Source: Phenylobacterium sp. (GTDB lineage: Bacteria > Pseudomonadota > Alphaproteobacteria > Caulobacterales > Caulobacteraceae). Taken from it: a stretch of DNA of 11,957 nt. The translations under genes were made by a program, and so were the position numbers. The notes beneath the pieces were generated by a model. That model had not been told where the DNA came from and did no database searches. It worked only from the letters and a program-made list of their open reading frames with translations. Shown here piece by piece: positions 1 through 7,046 of the stretch (the first letter of the stretch is position 1; every line of letters starts with the position of its first letter). The stretch covers positions 1 through 11,957 of the forward strand of contig JAQGIJ010000196.1 in NCBI GenBank assembly GCA_028291285.1, given 5' to 3'.

Positions 1-188
1 TAGGGCAAGGCGCGGCGGCCGAGCGCTTCGATCTCCGCCGCCACGCGCTCACAGGCGTCGAGCTTGCGGCTCGCCACCACCACGTCGGCGCCGGCGCGTG
101 CGAAGCCCAGCGCCATGGCCCGGCCGAGGCCGCGGCTGCCGCCGGTGACCAGGGCCACCTTCCCCGTTAGGTCGAACAGGTTCTGCAT
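1..188 (-). CDS. Short-chain dehydrogenase/reductase (SDR), N-terminal part only
   Basis: NAD(P)-dependent oxidoreductase of the classical SDR family; cytosolic. Only about the first 62 residues are in the window and the 3' part lies beyond base 1. They begin MQNLFDLTGKVALVTGGSRG, so the glycine-rich cofactor loop TGGSRGLG (residues about 15-22) and the following Rossmann strand/helix (ARAGADVVVASRK) are visible. The catalytic Ser-Tyr-Lys part is outside. The ATG at 186-188 has only a weak purine-rich stretch upstream, but it lies 25 bases after the stop of the dehydrogenase subunit, so it is probably the last visible gene of the minus-strand operon. It shares the MQNLF N-terminus and much of its Rossmann half with the SDR at 4333-5121. 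Role inferred: oxidation of a hydroxyacyl-CoA or alcohol intermediate. Family call is firm; substrate unknown. Confidence 0.9.
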   Translation of the reverse strand, partial: MQNLFDLTGKVALVTGGSRGLGRAMALGFARAGADVVVASRKLDACERVAAEIEALGRRALP

Positions 189-213
189 GCGCGACGGTTC
201 AGGCGCTCTCGCC

Positions 214-1281
214 TCACCACCCCGCCAAGTCCGCCGCGCGGGCTCGGTGTTCGGCGGGGCTGCCCAGCCAGGCGTAGTCGAACATCGAGCGGCGCAGCCA
301 GATGTGCGCCGAATGCTCCCAGGTGTAGCCGATGCCGCCGTAGGCCTCGGTGGCCGTGCGTGCGACGCTGGAGAAGGCCTCGACGATGTGCGCCTTCGCC
401 GTCGAGGCGGTCTGCGGAGAGTCCGCCGGCGCCTGGTCGAAGGTCGCCGCCGCGTGGCGGTACATCGGCCCGTTAGGAGCCACCGTCAGGGCCAGGTCGG
501 CCAGCTTGTGCTTCACCGCCTGGAAGGCGGCGATCGGCTTGCCGAACTGCACCCGGGTCTTGGAGTAGTCGACGATGTCCTCGACCATCCGCTCCGCGCC
601 GCCTTGCGCGTCGGCGGCGGTGAGCACCAGGGCGGCGTCCACCAGATCGGCCCCGAAGGCGCCGTCCAGCAGCTCGGCCGGGGCGTTCTCCAGCGAAAGC
701 CGGCCCACCGGACGCGTGCGGTCGGTGGACGCCCAGAGGCTCTTGGTCACCCCCGGCGCATTGGCCTCGACCAGGGCCAGGCGGCCGCCGGCCAGGCCGA
801 CGATGAAGACGTCCGCCTCATTGAGGCCCATGACGTAGTCCTTGTCGCCGGTGAGGCGCGGCTCGGCGGCGAGCTTCCAGGCCTCGGCGCTCCAGGCCGC
901 GCCTTCCATCAGCGCCACCGCGCCGACCGCCTCGCCGGAGGCGAGCTTCGGCAGCCAGGCCTCCTTCTGCGCCGCCGTGCCGGCGCGGGCCAGCGCGAGC
1001 GTCGCCAGCACATGGCTGATCCAGGGGCCCGGCGCGCCCGCCCAGCCGATGCGTTCGGCGATCGCCGAGGCTTCCAGCAGACCCAGGCCCAGCCCGCCAT
1101 GCTCTTCGGGCGTGAGCACGCCGCCCAGGCCGAGGTCGAGCATGGCCCGCCACATGCCGTCGGCCAGTTCCTGGTCGCCGTCGAAGGCCTTGTGCAGCCG
1201 GTCGAGCGGGCAGGTTTCGCGCAGCATGCGCTCGACGTGATCGTTGAAGACCCGCTGGTCGTCGGAAATTTCGAAGTTCAT
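214..1281 (-). CDS. Acyl-CoA dehydrogenase-like subunit, beta type (no catalytic base, keeps FAD-binding C-terminal half)
   Basis: A 355-residue acyl-CoA dehydrogenase fold protein. The helical N-terminal domain (about 1-115) is normal, with PEEHGGLGLGLLE at 59-71. The middle beta domain (about 116-200) is degenerate: the usual (S/T)EPxAGSD flavin/substrate motif is absent (AVALMEGAAW instead). The C-terminal helical domain keeps the FAD-contacting stretch TRVQFGKPIAAFQAVKHK (242-259) and YGGIGYTWEH (314-323). By eye, the position matching the isovaleryl-CoA dehydrogenase base is Ala217, and the medium-chain-type base region reads WLGSPAE without the YEGT Glu. Alone it should be inactive. It starts 11 bases after the stop of the other subunit (1293-2486), with AGAGGA as ribosome site, so the two are very likely co-translated partners. 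Known heteromeric enzymes such as FadE26-FadE27 and FadE28-FadE29 of steroid side-chain oxidation show this division of labour. Substrate unknown. Confidence 0.9.
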   Translation of the reverse strand: MNFEISDDQRVFNDHVERMLRETCPLDRLHKAFDGDQELADGMWRAMLDLGLGGVLTPEEHGGLGLGLLEASAIAERIGWAGAPGPWISHVLATLALARAGTAAQKEAWLPKLASGEAVGAVALMEGAAWSAEAWKLAAEPRLTGDKDYVMGLNEADVFIVGLAGGRLALVEANAPGVTKSLWASTDRTRPVGRLSLENAPAELLDGAFGADLVDAALVLTAADAQGGAERMVEDIVDYSKTRVQFGKPIAAFQAVKHKLADLALTVAPNGPMYRHAAATFDQAPADSPQTASTAKAHIVEAFSSVARTATEAYGGIGYTWEHSAHIWLRRSMFDYAWLGSPAEHRARAADLAGW

Positions 1282-1292
1282 CGGCGGTCCTC

Positions 1293-2486
1293 TTAAGCGG
1301 TCTCGTCGCGCGGCAGGCCGAGCGCGCGCTCGGCGATCATGTTGCGCTGCATGTTGGCGGTGCCGCCGCCCAGCTGGGTGGCGATGGAGTTGAAGTACTG
1401 GTTGACCCAGCGGCCCGGCCCGGCCGCGCCGGCCACCGGCTCGGCCATGGCGTAGCCGCCGATGATCTTCTGGGCGACCAGGGCGATGCGGCCGGCGATG
1501 TCGGCGTTGTACTGCTTGGAGAAGGCGCCGAAGCCGGGCCGCGACTCCTCGCCCCGCCCGGCGATATAGAGCTGCTCCATGCCGTTGGCCGAGTGGGCGG
1601 CCACCATGCCGTGGATCTTGCCGAGCTCGTCGCGGATCAGCGGGTCCTTGATGGCCGGCTGGCCGTTCAGCATCGTCGTCCGCGCCAGCTTCAGCACCTG
1701 GTTGAACATGGCGTTGGCGCCATCGGCGCTGGAGATGTGGTTGCGCTCGAAGGCGATGGTCTTGCGCGAGACCTCCCAGCCCTCGCCCCGCTTGCCGACG
1801 ATCCAGTTCGCAGGCGTGCGGGCGTCGTCGAAGAAGACCTCGCCGAACTCCGTGCCGCCGGTGATCTGCTTCAGCGGCCGGACGGTGACGCCCGGCTGGT
1901 CCATCTTCAGCAGCAGGTAGGAAATGCCGGCGTGCTTGCTGGCGTTGGGCTCGGTGCGGACCAGGGCGAACATGTGGGTCGATCCCACCACGCCCGAGGT
2001 CCAGACCTTCTGGCCGTTGATCACCCACTCGTCGCCCACGAGGACGGCGCTGGTGCGCAGGCCGGCGAGGTCGGAACCGGCGCCCGGCTCGCTGTAGCCC
2101 TGCGCCCACTTGTACTCGCCGGTCAGCGTCTTGGGGACGAACATCTCCTTCTGCCAGTCCTCGCCGGCGGCGATCAGCGTCGGCACCAGCAGGCCGACCC
2201 CGTTGCCGCCGACTTCGCGCGGCGCCCGGACCTTCTCGAACTCCTGGCGGATCACATAGGCCTTCCAGGGATCGGGCGACTGCTCGGAGCCGCCGTACTG
2301 CCTGGGGACGCTGCGGTAGAGGTAGCCGGCGTCGGTGGCCTTCTTGCGGAAAGCCGCCGGATCGCGATCGCCGGCGTCGATCCAATTCTCCTGCAGGAAG
2401 CGCACGACCTCGCGGCGGAAGGCCTCCAGGTCGCCCTGCTCGCCCGCTTCGGAAGCGCTCCTCGCGAGCTCCGCGGTGTCCGACAT
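1293..2486 (-). CDS. Acyl-CoA dehydrogenase subunit, alpha type (carries the likely catalytic Glu)
   Basis: FAD-dependent alpha,beta-desaturation of an acyl-CoA; 397 residues, cytosolic. Visible motifs: PRQYGGS (61-67), the flavin-binding YSEPGAGSDLAGL (131-143), NGQKVWTSG (157-165), RKTIAFERNH (241-250) and the C-terminal GGGTANMQRNMIAERALGLPRD (373-394). By eye Glu247 in FER falls where isovaleryl-CoA dehydrogenase has its base (IVD Glu254). The usual YEGT Glu near the C-terminus is replaced by GGGT, so Glu247 is the best base candidate. The Arg/Gln FAD-contact segment (RxQFG) that ordinary members use across the dimer is replaced by NGQPAIKDP (274-282). That part is present in the downstream partner (214-1281), so a heterotetramer is inferred. 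ATG chosen for its GGAG ribosome site at 7-base spacing. A 50-base spacer with an inverted repeat separates it from the upstream crotonase gene. Confidence 0.92.
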   Translation of the reverse strand: MSDTAELARSASEAGEQGDLEAFRREVVRFLQENWIDAGDRDPAAFRKKATDAGYLYRSVPRQYGGSEQSPDPWKAYVIRQEFEKVRAPREVGGNGVGLLVPTLIAAGEDWQKEMFVPKTLTGEYKWAQGYSEPGAGSDLAGLRTSAVLVGDEWVINGQKVWTSGVVGSTHMFALVRTEPNASKHAGISYLLLKMDQPGVTVRPLKQITGGTEFGEVFFDDARTPANWIVGKRGEGWEVSRKTIAFERNHISSADGANAMFNQVLKLARTTMLNGQPAIKDPLIRDELGKIHGMVAAHSANGMEQLYIAGRGEESRPGFGAFSKQYNADIAGRIALVAQKIIGGYAMAEPVAGAAGPGRWVNQYFNSIATQLGGGTANMQRNMIAERALGLPRDETA

Positions 2487-2512
2487 CGTTCTTCTCCGGA
2501 TCTCTATTTCTT

Positions 2513-2531
2513 CAAGTCTGGCTGAGACTTG
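2513..2531. repeat. Perfect 7-bp inverted repeat between crotonase and dehydrogenase genes
   Basis: CAAGTCT, five spacer bases, then AGACTTG. It sits 5 bases past the stop of the crotonase gene (2537-3280) and 26 bases before the ATG of the dehydrogenase subunit. In the transcript it could form a 7-bp stem with a 5-base loop. No U-run follows (AAGAAATAG instead), so it is not a classical intrinsic terminator. It could be an operator, an RNA-processing or stability hairpin, or chance. It is AT-richer than its surroundings. Confidence 0.5.
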
Positions 2532-2536
2532 CGGGA

Positions 2537-3280
2537 TTAGGAAGGCTGCGCGGCGGCGGCCCGCGCGGGCCGGCCGACGGGCGCGCTGGCCTCGTAGGCC
2601 AGGCCCTCGTCCAGGCCGAGGTTCTCCTGCGCACGGTAGAGGGTCTTATAGGCGGCGATCGAATAGTGCTTGTTGCTCAGGATCTGGCCGCAGACCTCCT
2701 CGATCCGGGCGTCCAGATCCGGGGCGGCCACCGCCTCGAGGATCAGCCCCATCCGCACGGCCTCCGCGGCGCTGTAGCGGCGTGCGGTGAAGCTCATCTC
2801 CCGGGCGCGCATCGTGCCCACCCGCGCCGGCAGCCGCTGGCTGCCGCCCCAGCCGGGCCGCAGCCCGATCTTGGCGTGGGTGTCGGCGAAGACCGAGCGG
2901 TCCGAGGCGATGATCAGGTCGCAGGCCAGCGCGATCTCCAGCCCGCCGGTGAAGCAGAATCCGTCGACCCTGGCGATCACCGCCTGGGTCATGGTCTCCA
3001 GGAGCTTGCAGAGCTCGCGCGCCTCCTCCGAGAAGCGCTTGGACACCTCTGGGGTGAAGGCGGGCGAGGTCCCGAACTTGGTGTCCACGCCGGCGCTGAA
3101 GGCGCGGCCCTCGCCGGTGATCACCAGCACCCGGTCGTCCGAGGCCGCGACGGCCTTCACCACCTCGAGCGCCTCGCTCATCAGCGGCGGCGAGAGCGCG
3201 TTGAGCTGTTCCGGCCGGGCCAGGGTGAGCGTGGCGACGCGGTCCTTCCGCTCGAACCTGACCAGGGATAGCTCGTCCAT
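2537..3280 (-). CDS. Enoyl-CoA hydratase/isomerase family (crotonase) protein
   Basis: A crotonase-fold protein of 247 residues, near the usual length for the family, expected to act on an enoyl-CoA as hydratase, isomerase or related enzyme. The oxyanion-hole segment is FSAGVDTKFG (61-70) and the second is GFCFTGGLEIALACD (107-121). Compared by eye with rat enoyl-CoA hydratase, the first catalytic Glu (Glu144) is kept as Glu115. The second (Glu164) falls on His135 in FADTHAKIGLRPGWGGSQRL (131-150), a DTHAxxGxxPGWG variant that I know from many actinobacterial and proteobacterial homologues of unproven function. The ATG at 3278-3280 is preferred over an upstream alternative start at 3352 because AGAGG lies at proper spacing and the conserved fold starts there. 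It is followed 50 bases later by the dehydrogenase pair, which would supply its enoyl-CoA substrate. Reaction on the real substrate is unproven. Confidence 0.9.
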   Translation of the reverse strand: MDELSLVRFERKDRVATLTLARPEQLNALSPPLMSEALEVVKAVAASDDRVLVITGEGRAFSAGVDTKFGTSPAFTPEVSKRFSEEARELCKLLETMTQAVIARVDGFCFTGGLEIALACDLIIASDRSVFADTHAKIGLRPGWGGSQRLPARVGTMRAREMSFTARRYSAAEAVRMGLILEAVAAPDLDARIEEVCGQILSNKHYSIAAYKTLYRAQENLGLDEGLAYEASAPVGRPARAAAAQPS

Positions 3281-3363
3281 GAGCGCCTCTTCGCGTGGTT
3301 TACGGCCGCAGCTAGACGCCTCCGCCCGGCCGCCGCCAATGCGATATTGCACGATCGCGGAGC

Positions 3364-3379
3364 CGTGATCTTCATCACG
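3364..3379. promoter_or_regulatory. CRP/FNR-like 16-bp palindrome in the intercrotonase gap
   Basis: The sequence CGTGAT-CTTC-ATCACG is a perfect dyad with 6-bp arms. It contains GTGA-N6-TCAC, the core of the CRP/FNR-family consensus TGTGA-N6-TCACA. It lies in the 117-base gap between the two minus-strand crotonase genes, 84 bases upstream of the start at 3280. That spacing would suit an internal promoter for the downstream four genes. The match to a binding site is inference; a 6-bp-arm dyad can occur by chance. Confidence 0.35.
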
Positions 3380-3397
3380 TAGGGTCAGGCCAGGCCC

Positions 3398-4195
3398 TTA
3401 GCGCACCTTGTGCGGCAGGCGCGCCGCCGGGGCGAGCCGCTTCGAGGACGAGGCCCGGCCGGCGTCGGAATAGAGGTGGGCGCGCTCGAGCGCCGCCTTG
3501 CGGCCGAGCTCCAGCCCCTCCCAGATCGCCTTCAGCGTGCCCTGCACCGCCACCGTGTCATAGGCCGCGACGATTCGGGCGATCTCGTCGGCCCGCGCCC
3601 AGAGCGCCTCGCGTGGCGTGATCTCGGTGACCAGGCCGATGCGCAGCGCCGTCTCGGCCCCGAGACGCTCGGCGTTGCTGAGCAGGGTGTAGCGCAGCAC
3701 CTCGCCCAGGTTCACCCGGCGGCTCATGCCGATCGGACCGAGCGCCGAAGTGATGCCGATGGAGAGGTGCGGGTCGAAGAACTGCGCGTCGTCGGCGCAG
3801 ATCGCGATGTCGCTCTCGTTGACCAGGAACAGGCCCGCCCCGGCGCAGATGCCGTGCACCGCGCAGATCACCGGCTTGTAGACGGCGTGCATCTTCGGCC
3901 CGAGGCGGTCGTGCACGCTGCGGTTCACGAAGACGTTCGGGTGGCGGCGGATGGCGTTCTCGCCGCCGCTCACGTCGGCCCCGCTGGTGAAGGCGCGGGA
4001 CTCCAGGGAGGCGCGCACCACCACGGCATGAACCGCCTCGTCCTCGCGCACCCTGGCCCACAGCCGCTCGAAGTCGTCCAGCATCGGCTGGCTGACGGCG
4101 TTCAGCGCCTCGGGCCGGTCGAGCGTGGCGGTGACCACCCCCGCAGCCTCGTCGAAGGCGACCTCGATCGCCTGGTAGCCGTCCTGCTTCGCCAT
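3398..4195 (-). CDS. Enoyl-CoA hydratase/isomerase family (crotonase) protein lacking both canonical Glu residues
   Basis: A 265-residue crotonase-fold protein, first gene of the minus-strand operon. Recognisable parts are the oxyanion-hole segment RAFTSGADVSGG (67-78), VICAVHGICAGAGLFLVNESDI (109-130) and FFDPHLSIG (139-147). By eye the two hydratase glutamates of rat enoyl-CoA hydratase correspond to Phe123 and His143, so ordinary water addition by that mechanism is doubtful. DPHxSxG is typical of a large subgroup annotated only as enoyl-CoA hydratase/isomerase. A different reaction (isomerisation, C-C or thioester cleavage) or a different active-site geometry is possible. The C-terminal tail is rich in Ala, Arg and Ser. 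I chose the ATG at 4193-4195 because AGGAGG sits 9 bases upstream; a TTG start at 4219 would bury that site in the coding region. Genes downstream follow after 117 bases. Confidence 0.88.
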   Translation of the reverse strand: MAKQDGYQAIEVAFDEAAGVVTATLDRPEALNAVSQPMLDDFERLWARVREDEAVHAVVVRASLESRAFTSGADVSGGENAIRRHPNVFVNRSVHDRLGPKMHAVYKPVICAVHGICAGAGLFLVNESDIAICADDAQFFDPHLSIGITSALGPIGMSRRVNLGEVLRYTLLSNAERLGAETALRIGLVTEITPREALWARADEIARIVAAYDTVAVQGTLKAIWEGLELGRKAALERAHLYSDAGRASSSKRLAPAARLPHKVR

Positions 4196-4204
4196 CCGGC
4201 CGTT

Positions 4205-4210
4205 CCTCCT
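4205..4210 (-). promoter_or_regulatory. Strong ribosome binding site fixing the crotonase start
   Basis: AGGAGG on the minus strand, 9 bases before the ATG at 4195. It decides between the ATG at 4195 and the in-frame TTG at 4219, since the latter would lie upstream of it. Confidence 0.75.
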
Positions 4211-4218
4211 GGCCGGCA

Positions 4219-4247
4219 AGCCTAGCCCAAGGCGCCGAGTTGGTCAG
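4219..4247 (-). promoter_or_regulatory. Candidate promoter for the minus-strand catabolic operon
   Basis: On the minus strand, CTGACC (4247-4242) is followed after 17 bases by TAGGCT (4224-4219), in the context GCTAGGCT. GCTA at the -10 recalls the published Caulobacter housekeeping pattern. Transcription would start a few bases before the AGGAGG ribosome site, giving a short leader. Match quality is modest, so this is a candidate only. Confidence 0.3.
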
Positions 4248-4285
4248 GCCCATCGTGCGGCGCTTCGCAAGGCGCGCGGTTGTGC

Positions 4286-4305
4286 GCTAATGCCTGGGGC
4301 CAGGC
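4286..4305 (+). promoter_or_regulatory. Possible plus-strand -10 core and adjoining dyad in the divergent region
   Basis: GCTAAT at 4286-4291 is directly followed by the dyad GCCTGG-GG-CCAGGC (4292-4305), 27 bases before the SDR ATG at 4333. A TTCGCA at 4264-4269 could be a weak -35. If GCTAAT is the -10, the dyad covers the transcription start and could be an operator. The dyad is GC-only apart from one T and one A and may be chance in this base composition. Confidence 0.2.
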
Positions 4306-4332
4306 CGCCGAAGCGCGGCCCAGGGAGGCAGG

Positions 4333-5121
4333 ATGCAGAACCTTTTCTCGCTCGCGGGGCGCACGGCCCTGGTCACCGGCGGCTCGCGCGGAATCGGCCG
4401 GATGATCGCCGAAGGCTTCGTGGCCTATGGCGCCAAGGTCTACGTCTCATCGCGCAACGCAGAGGACTGCGCCGCCACGGCCGAGGCGCTCTCCAGATCC
4501 GGGACCTGCCTGGCCCTGCCGCAGGACGTCTCGACGCCGGAGGGCTGCCAGGCGCTCGCCGCCGCGCTCGGCGAGCGGGAAAAGAGCCTCGACATCCTGG
4601 TGAACAACGCCGGCGCGGCCTGGGGCGCGGGCTTCGCGGAGTTCCCGGAGAAGGGCTGGGACAAGGTCATGGACCTCAACCTGAAGGCGCCCTTCTTCCT
4701 GACCCAGGCGCTGCATCCGCTGCTGAAGGCCGCCGCCGCGCCCGACCGGCCCGCCAAAGTCATCAACATCACCTCGATCGAGGGCGTCACGGTGAGCCCC
4801 CACTCCGCCTTCCCCTATGGCGCGTCGAAGGCCGGCCTGATCCAGTTGACGCGCACGCTCGCCGCTCGCCTCGCCCGCGACCATATCGCCGTCAGCGCCA
4901 TCGCCCCCGGCTACTTCCCCTCGAAGATGAACACCGACGCGCGCGACGCGCCGGAGGAGACGGCGCGGCAGATCCCCATCGGGCGGGTGGGCGACGGCCT
5001 GGACATGGCCGGAGCCGCCGTCTTCCTCGCCTCGCGCGCCGGCGACTATGTGGTGGGCGAGACCCTCGCCGTCGACGGCGGCGTGGCCTACGCCAGCCGC
5101 CTGCCGCACAGTGCGAATTGA
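4333..5121 (+). CDS. Short-chain dehydrogenase/reductase (SDR), complete
   Basis: Classical SDR of 262 residues, cytosolic, NAD(P)-dependent. Cofactor loop TGGSRGIG (15-22), NNAG (91-94), and the catalytic tetrad by position Asn116 (DLNLKAPF), Ser148 (NITSIEG), Tyr162 and Lys166 (YGASK) are all present. IAPGYFPSKMNT (190-201) and the family C-terminal VVGETLAVDGG (240-250) complete the fold. It is preceded by GGGAGG just before the ATG. It begins with MQNLF like the truncated SDR at 1-188, so the two are paralogues placed one in each arm of the divergent cluster. The CoA ligase follows after 17 bases, so they are co-transcribed. Probable job: oxidation of a hydroxyl or reduction of a keto group on the substrate or its CoA ester. 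Family sure, substrate unknown. Confidence 0.95.
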   Translation: MQNLFSLAGRTALVTGGSRGIGRMIAEGFVAYGAKVYVSSRNAEDCAATAEALSRSGTCLALPQDVSTPEGCQALAAALGEREKSLDILVNNAGAAWGAGFAEFPEKGWDKVMDLNLKAPFFLTQALHPLLKAAAAPDRPAKVINITSIEGVTVSPHSAFPYGASKAGLIQLTRTLAARLARDHIAVSAIAPGYFPSKMNTDARDAPEETARQIPIGRVGDGLDMAGAAVFLASRAGDYVVGETLAVDGGVAYASRLPHSAN

Positions 5122-5138
5122 GGACCCGGAGCCTGCGC

Positions 5139-7010
5139 ATGAACCAGACCACGCCCGGCTCCGAGCCCGCCTACCGCCCGCTGCCGATCCGCCAGCCGAA
5201 GCTCTCGGTCGAACACCGCCCCGACGGCTCGATCCTGATGGAGCAGGCCTATGAGATGCCGCCGCTCTGGCCCTCCATGCCGCACCTCTTCCAGGCCCGC
5301 GCGGCGGAATATCCGGACCGCGACTTCATCGCCAAGCGCGAGCCTCTGGCCGGCGGCGGCTGGGGCGACTGGCGCCGGATCACCTTCGGCGAGGCCTGGC
5401 CGAAGATCCGCAGCCTGGCCCAGGCGCTGATCGACCGCGGGCTGGGTCCCGAGGCCTCGGTGATCGTGCTCTCCGGCCCCTCGATCGAGCACGCGCTGTT
5501 GATGCTGGCCTGCCAGACGGCGCGCGCGCCGTTCACGCCGGTCTCCACCGGCTACTCGCTGGCGGGCAAGGACTTCGCGAGGCTGCAGCACGTGGTCGAG
5601 GTCTGCCGGCCCAGGCTTGCCTTCGCTGACGCCGGTCCCACCTTCGCCGCGGCGCTGCGCCACCTGACCGCGCTGGGGATCGAGGTGGTGACGGCCACGC
5701 CGGTTCCGGGCCTCGAGACCACCGCCTTCGCCGACCTGCTCGCCACCGCGCCGGGCCCGGCGGTGGACGCCTCGCTGGCGGCGATCACGCCCGACACCCA
5801 CGCCAAGACCATCTTCACCTCCGGTTCCACCGGCGCGCCCAAGGGGGTGATCCAGACCGAGCGCATGCTGACCGCGGTCGTCGCCCAGCACGAGGCGCTC
5901 TACATCAAGGACGAGGCCGAGGAGGCGCCGCCCAGCTACCTCTCCTGGATGCCCTGGAGCCACGTCGGCGGCAGCAACATCCTGTTCGCCGACGTCATCA
6001 ACGAGGCGGCGACCTACTACGTCGACGAGGGCCGGCCGGCGCCGGGCCAGTTCGAGGAGACGCTGCGCAACCTGCGCGAGATCCGTCCGCGCGAGTTCGT
6101 CTCCCCGCCGATCTTCCTGGCCTACCTGGCCTCCGCCATGGAGGCGGAGCCCGCCTTGCGTGACCGGTTCTTCTCGCGCCTGAGGATGCTGGGCTATTCC
6201 ACGGCCGGCCTCTCGCAGGACCTGTTCGACCGGCTGCAGGCGCTGGCCGTCGCCGCCACCGGCCAGCGCATCCCGATGATCACCAAGTACGGGTCCACCG
6301 AGACGCAAGGGGTGACCATCACGCCCCAGCCGCTGGAGATGACCGGCCCGATTGGCCTGCCCTTCCCCGGCATCACGCTGAAGCTCGCGCCGGTCGGCGA
6401 CAAGCTGGAGATCCGCGCCCGCGGGCCGACGGTCACACCCGGATACCTGCGCAATTCGGAGGCGACGGCCGCGGCCTTCGACGAGGAGGGCTTCTACCGC
6501 ACCGGCGACGCCGCGCGCTTCGTCGATCCCGACGACCCCAGCCAGGGCCTCGCCTTCGACGGCCGGGTCAGCGAGAACTTCAAGCTCTCCTCCGGCACCT
6601 GGGTCGGCGTCGGCAACCTGCGCCTGGCGCTGCTCGAGGCGCTGGCGCCGCTGGTCGAGGACTGTGTGGTCGCAGGCGAGAACCGCGACTTCATCGGCGT
6701 CCTGGCCTGGCCGCGCCTTCGCGAGTGCGCCGCCCTGGTGGGTGGAGCGGCTGACGCCGCGACGCTGCTGAACAGCCCGCAGCTGCGCGGCGAGCTCGCA
6801 GAGCGGCTCGCCCGCTACAACAGCAACGCCGGAGGCTCCTCGCTCCGCGTCGCCCGCCTGCTGCTGCTCGACGAGCCGCCGGTCGGCGAGGAGATCGCCG
6901 AGAAGGGCTACATCAACCAGCGCGCGACGCTGCGCCGCCGCGCCGTCCACGTCGAGCGGCTCTATGCGAAGACCCCGGACGGCGAGGTGCTGGAGAGCCC
7001 AGGCCGTTAA
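5139..7010 (+). CDS. Feruloyl-CoA synthase-like acyl/aryl-CoA ligase (AMP-forming)
   Basis: ATP-dependent activation of a carboxylic acid to its CoA thioester via an acyl-adenylate; 623 residues, soluble, ANL superfamily. Core motifs in order: TSGSTGAPKGV (227-237, phosphate loop), SWMPWSHVGGSN (269-280), YGSTET (384-389), TGD (455-457), FDGRVSENFKLSSGTWV (473-489) and EKGYINQRATLRRR (588-601), with Lys589 as the likely C-terminal adenylation lysine. The FDGRxxExFKLxxGTWVxVG and KGxINQR forms are those of the feruloyl-CoA synthase subgroup rather than of fatty-acid ligases, so an aromatic or other bulky carboxylic acid is the better guess. The ATG at 5139 has GGAG 7 bases upstream and is 17 bases from the SDR stop. 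It likely provides the CoA ester entering the pathway encoded in the divergent operon. No terminator hairpin is evident before the regulator gene. Exact substrate not readable. Confidence 0.92.
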   Translation: MNQTTPGSEPAYRPLPIRQPKLSVEHRPDGSILMEQAYEMPPLWPSMPHLFQARAAEYPDRDFIAKREPLAGGGWGDWRRITFGEAWPKIRSLAQALIDRGLGPEASVIVLSGPSIEHALLMLACQTARAPFTPVSTGYSLAGKDFARLQHVVEVCRPRLAFADAGPTFAAALRHLTALGIEVVTATPVPGLETTAFADLLATAPGPAVDASLAAITPDTHAKTIFTSGSTGAPKGVIQTERMLTAVVAQHEALYIKDEAEEAPPSYLSWMPWSHVGGSNILFADVINEAATYYVDEGRPAPGQFEETLRNLREIRPREFVSPPIFLAYLASAMEAEPALRDRFFSRLRMLGYSTAGLSQDLFDRLQALAVAATGQRIPMITKYGSTETQGVTITPQPLEMTGPIGLPFPGITLKLAPVGDKLEIRARGPTVTPGYLRNSEATAAAFDEEGFYRTGDAARFVDPDDPSQGLAFDGRVSENFKLSSGTWVGVGNLRLALLEALAPLVEDCVVAGENRDFIGVLAWPRLRECAALVGGAADAATLLNSPQLRGELAERLARYNSNAGGSSLRVARLLLLDEPPVGEEIAEKGYINQRATLRRRAVHVERLYAKTPDGEVLESPGR

Positions 7011-7046
7011 GCGACGGGATCGGCCGTTTAGCCAAGCTCCGTCCGC

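Noticed and set aside
64..1296. Plus-strand 410-codon frame opposite the dehydrogenase beta subunit
   Set aside because: Compositional shadow without recognisable domain; the minus strand encodes the real protein.
214..2385. Apparent 723-residue fusion frame covering both dehydrogenase genes
   Set aside because: Only the part from 1281 onward is a real protein. The upstream part is the dehydrogenase alpha gene read in the wrong frame, giving Arg/Gly-rich nonsense.
4290..5138. N-terminal extension of the ligase frame back to 4290
   Set aside because: This stretch is the SDR gene in another frame. The ligase has a ribosome site and ATG at 5139, and the family alignment starts there.
7001..7032. 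Repeated GGCCGTTA/GGCCGTTT after the ligase stop as a terminator
   Set aside because: The copies are direct, not inverted, so they cannot form a hairpin, and no T-run follows.
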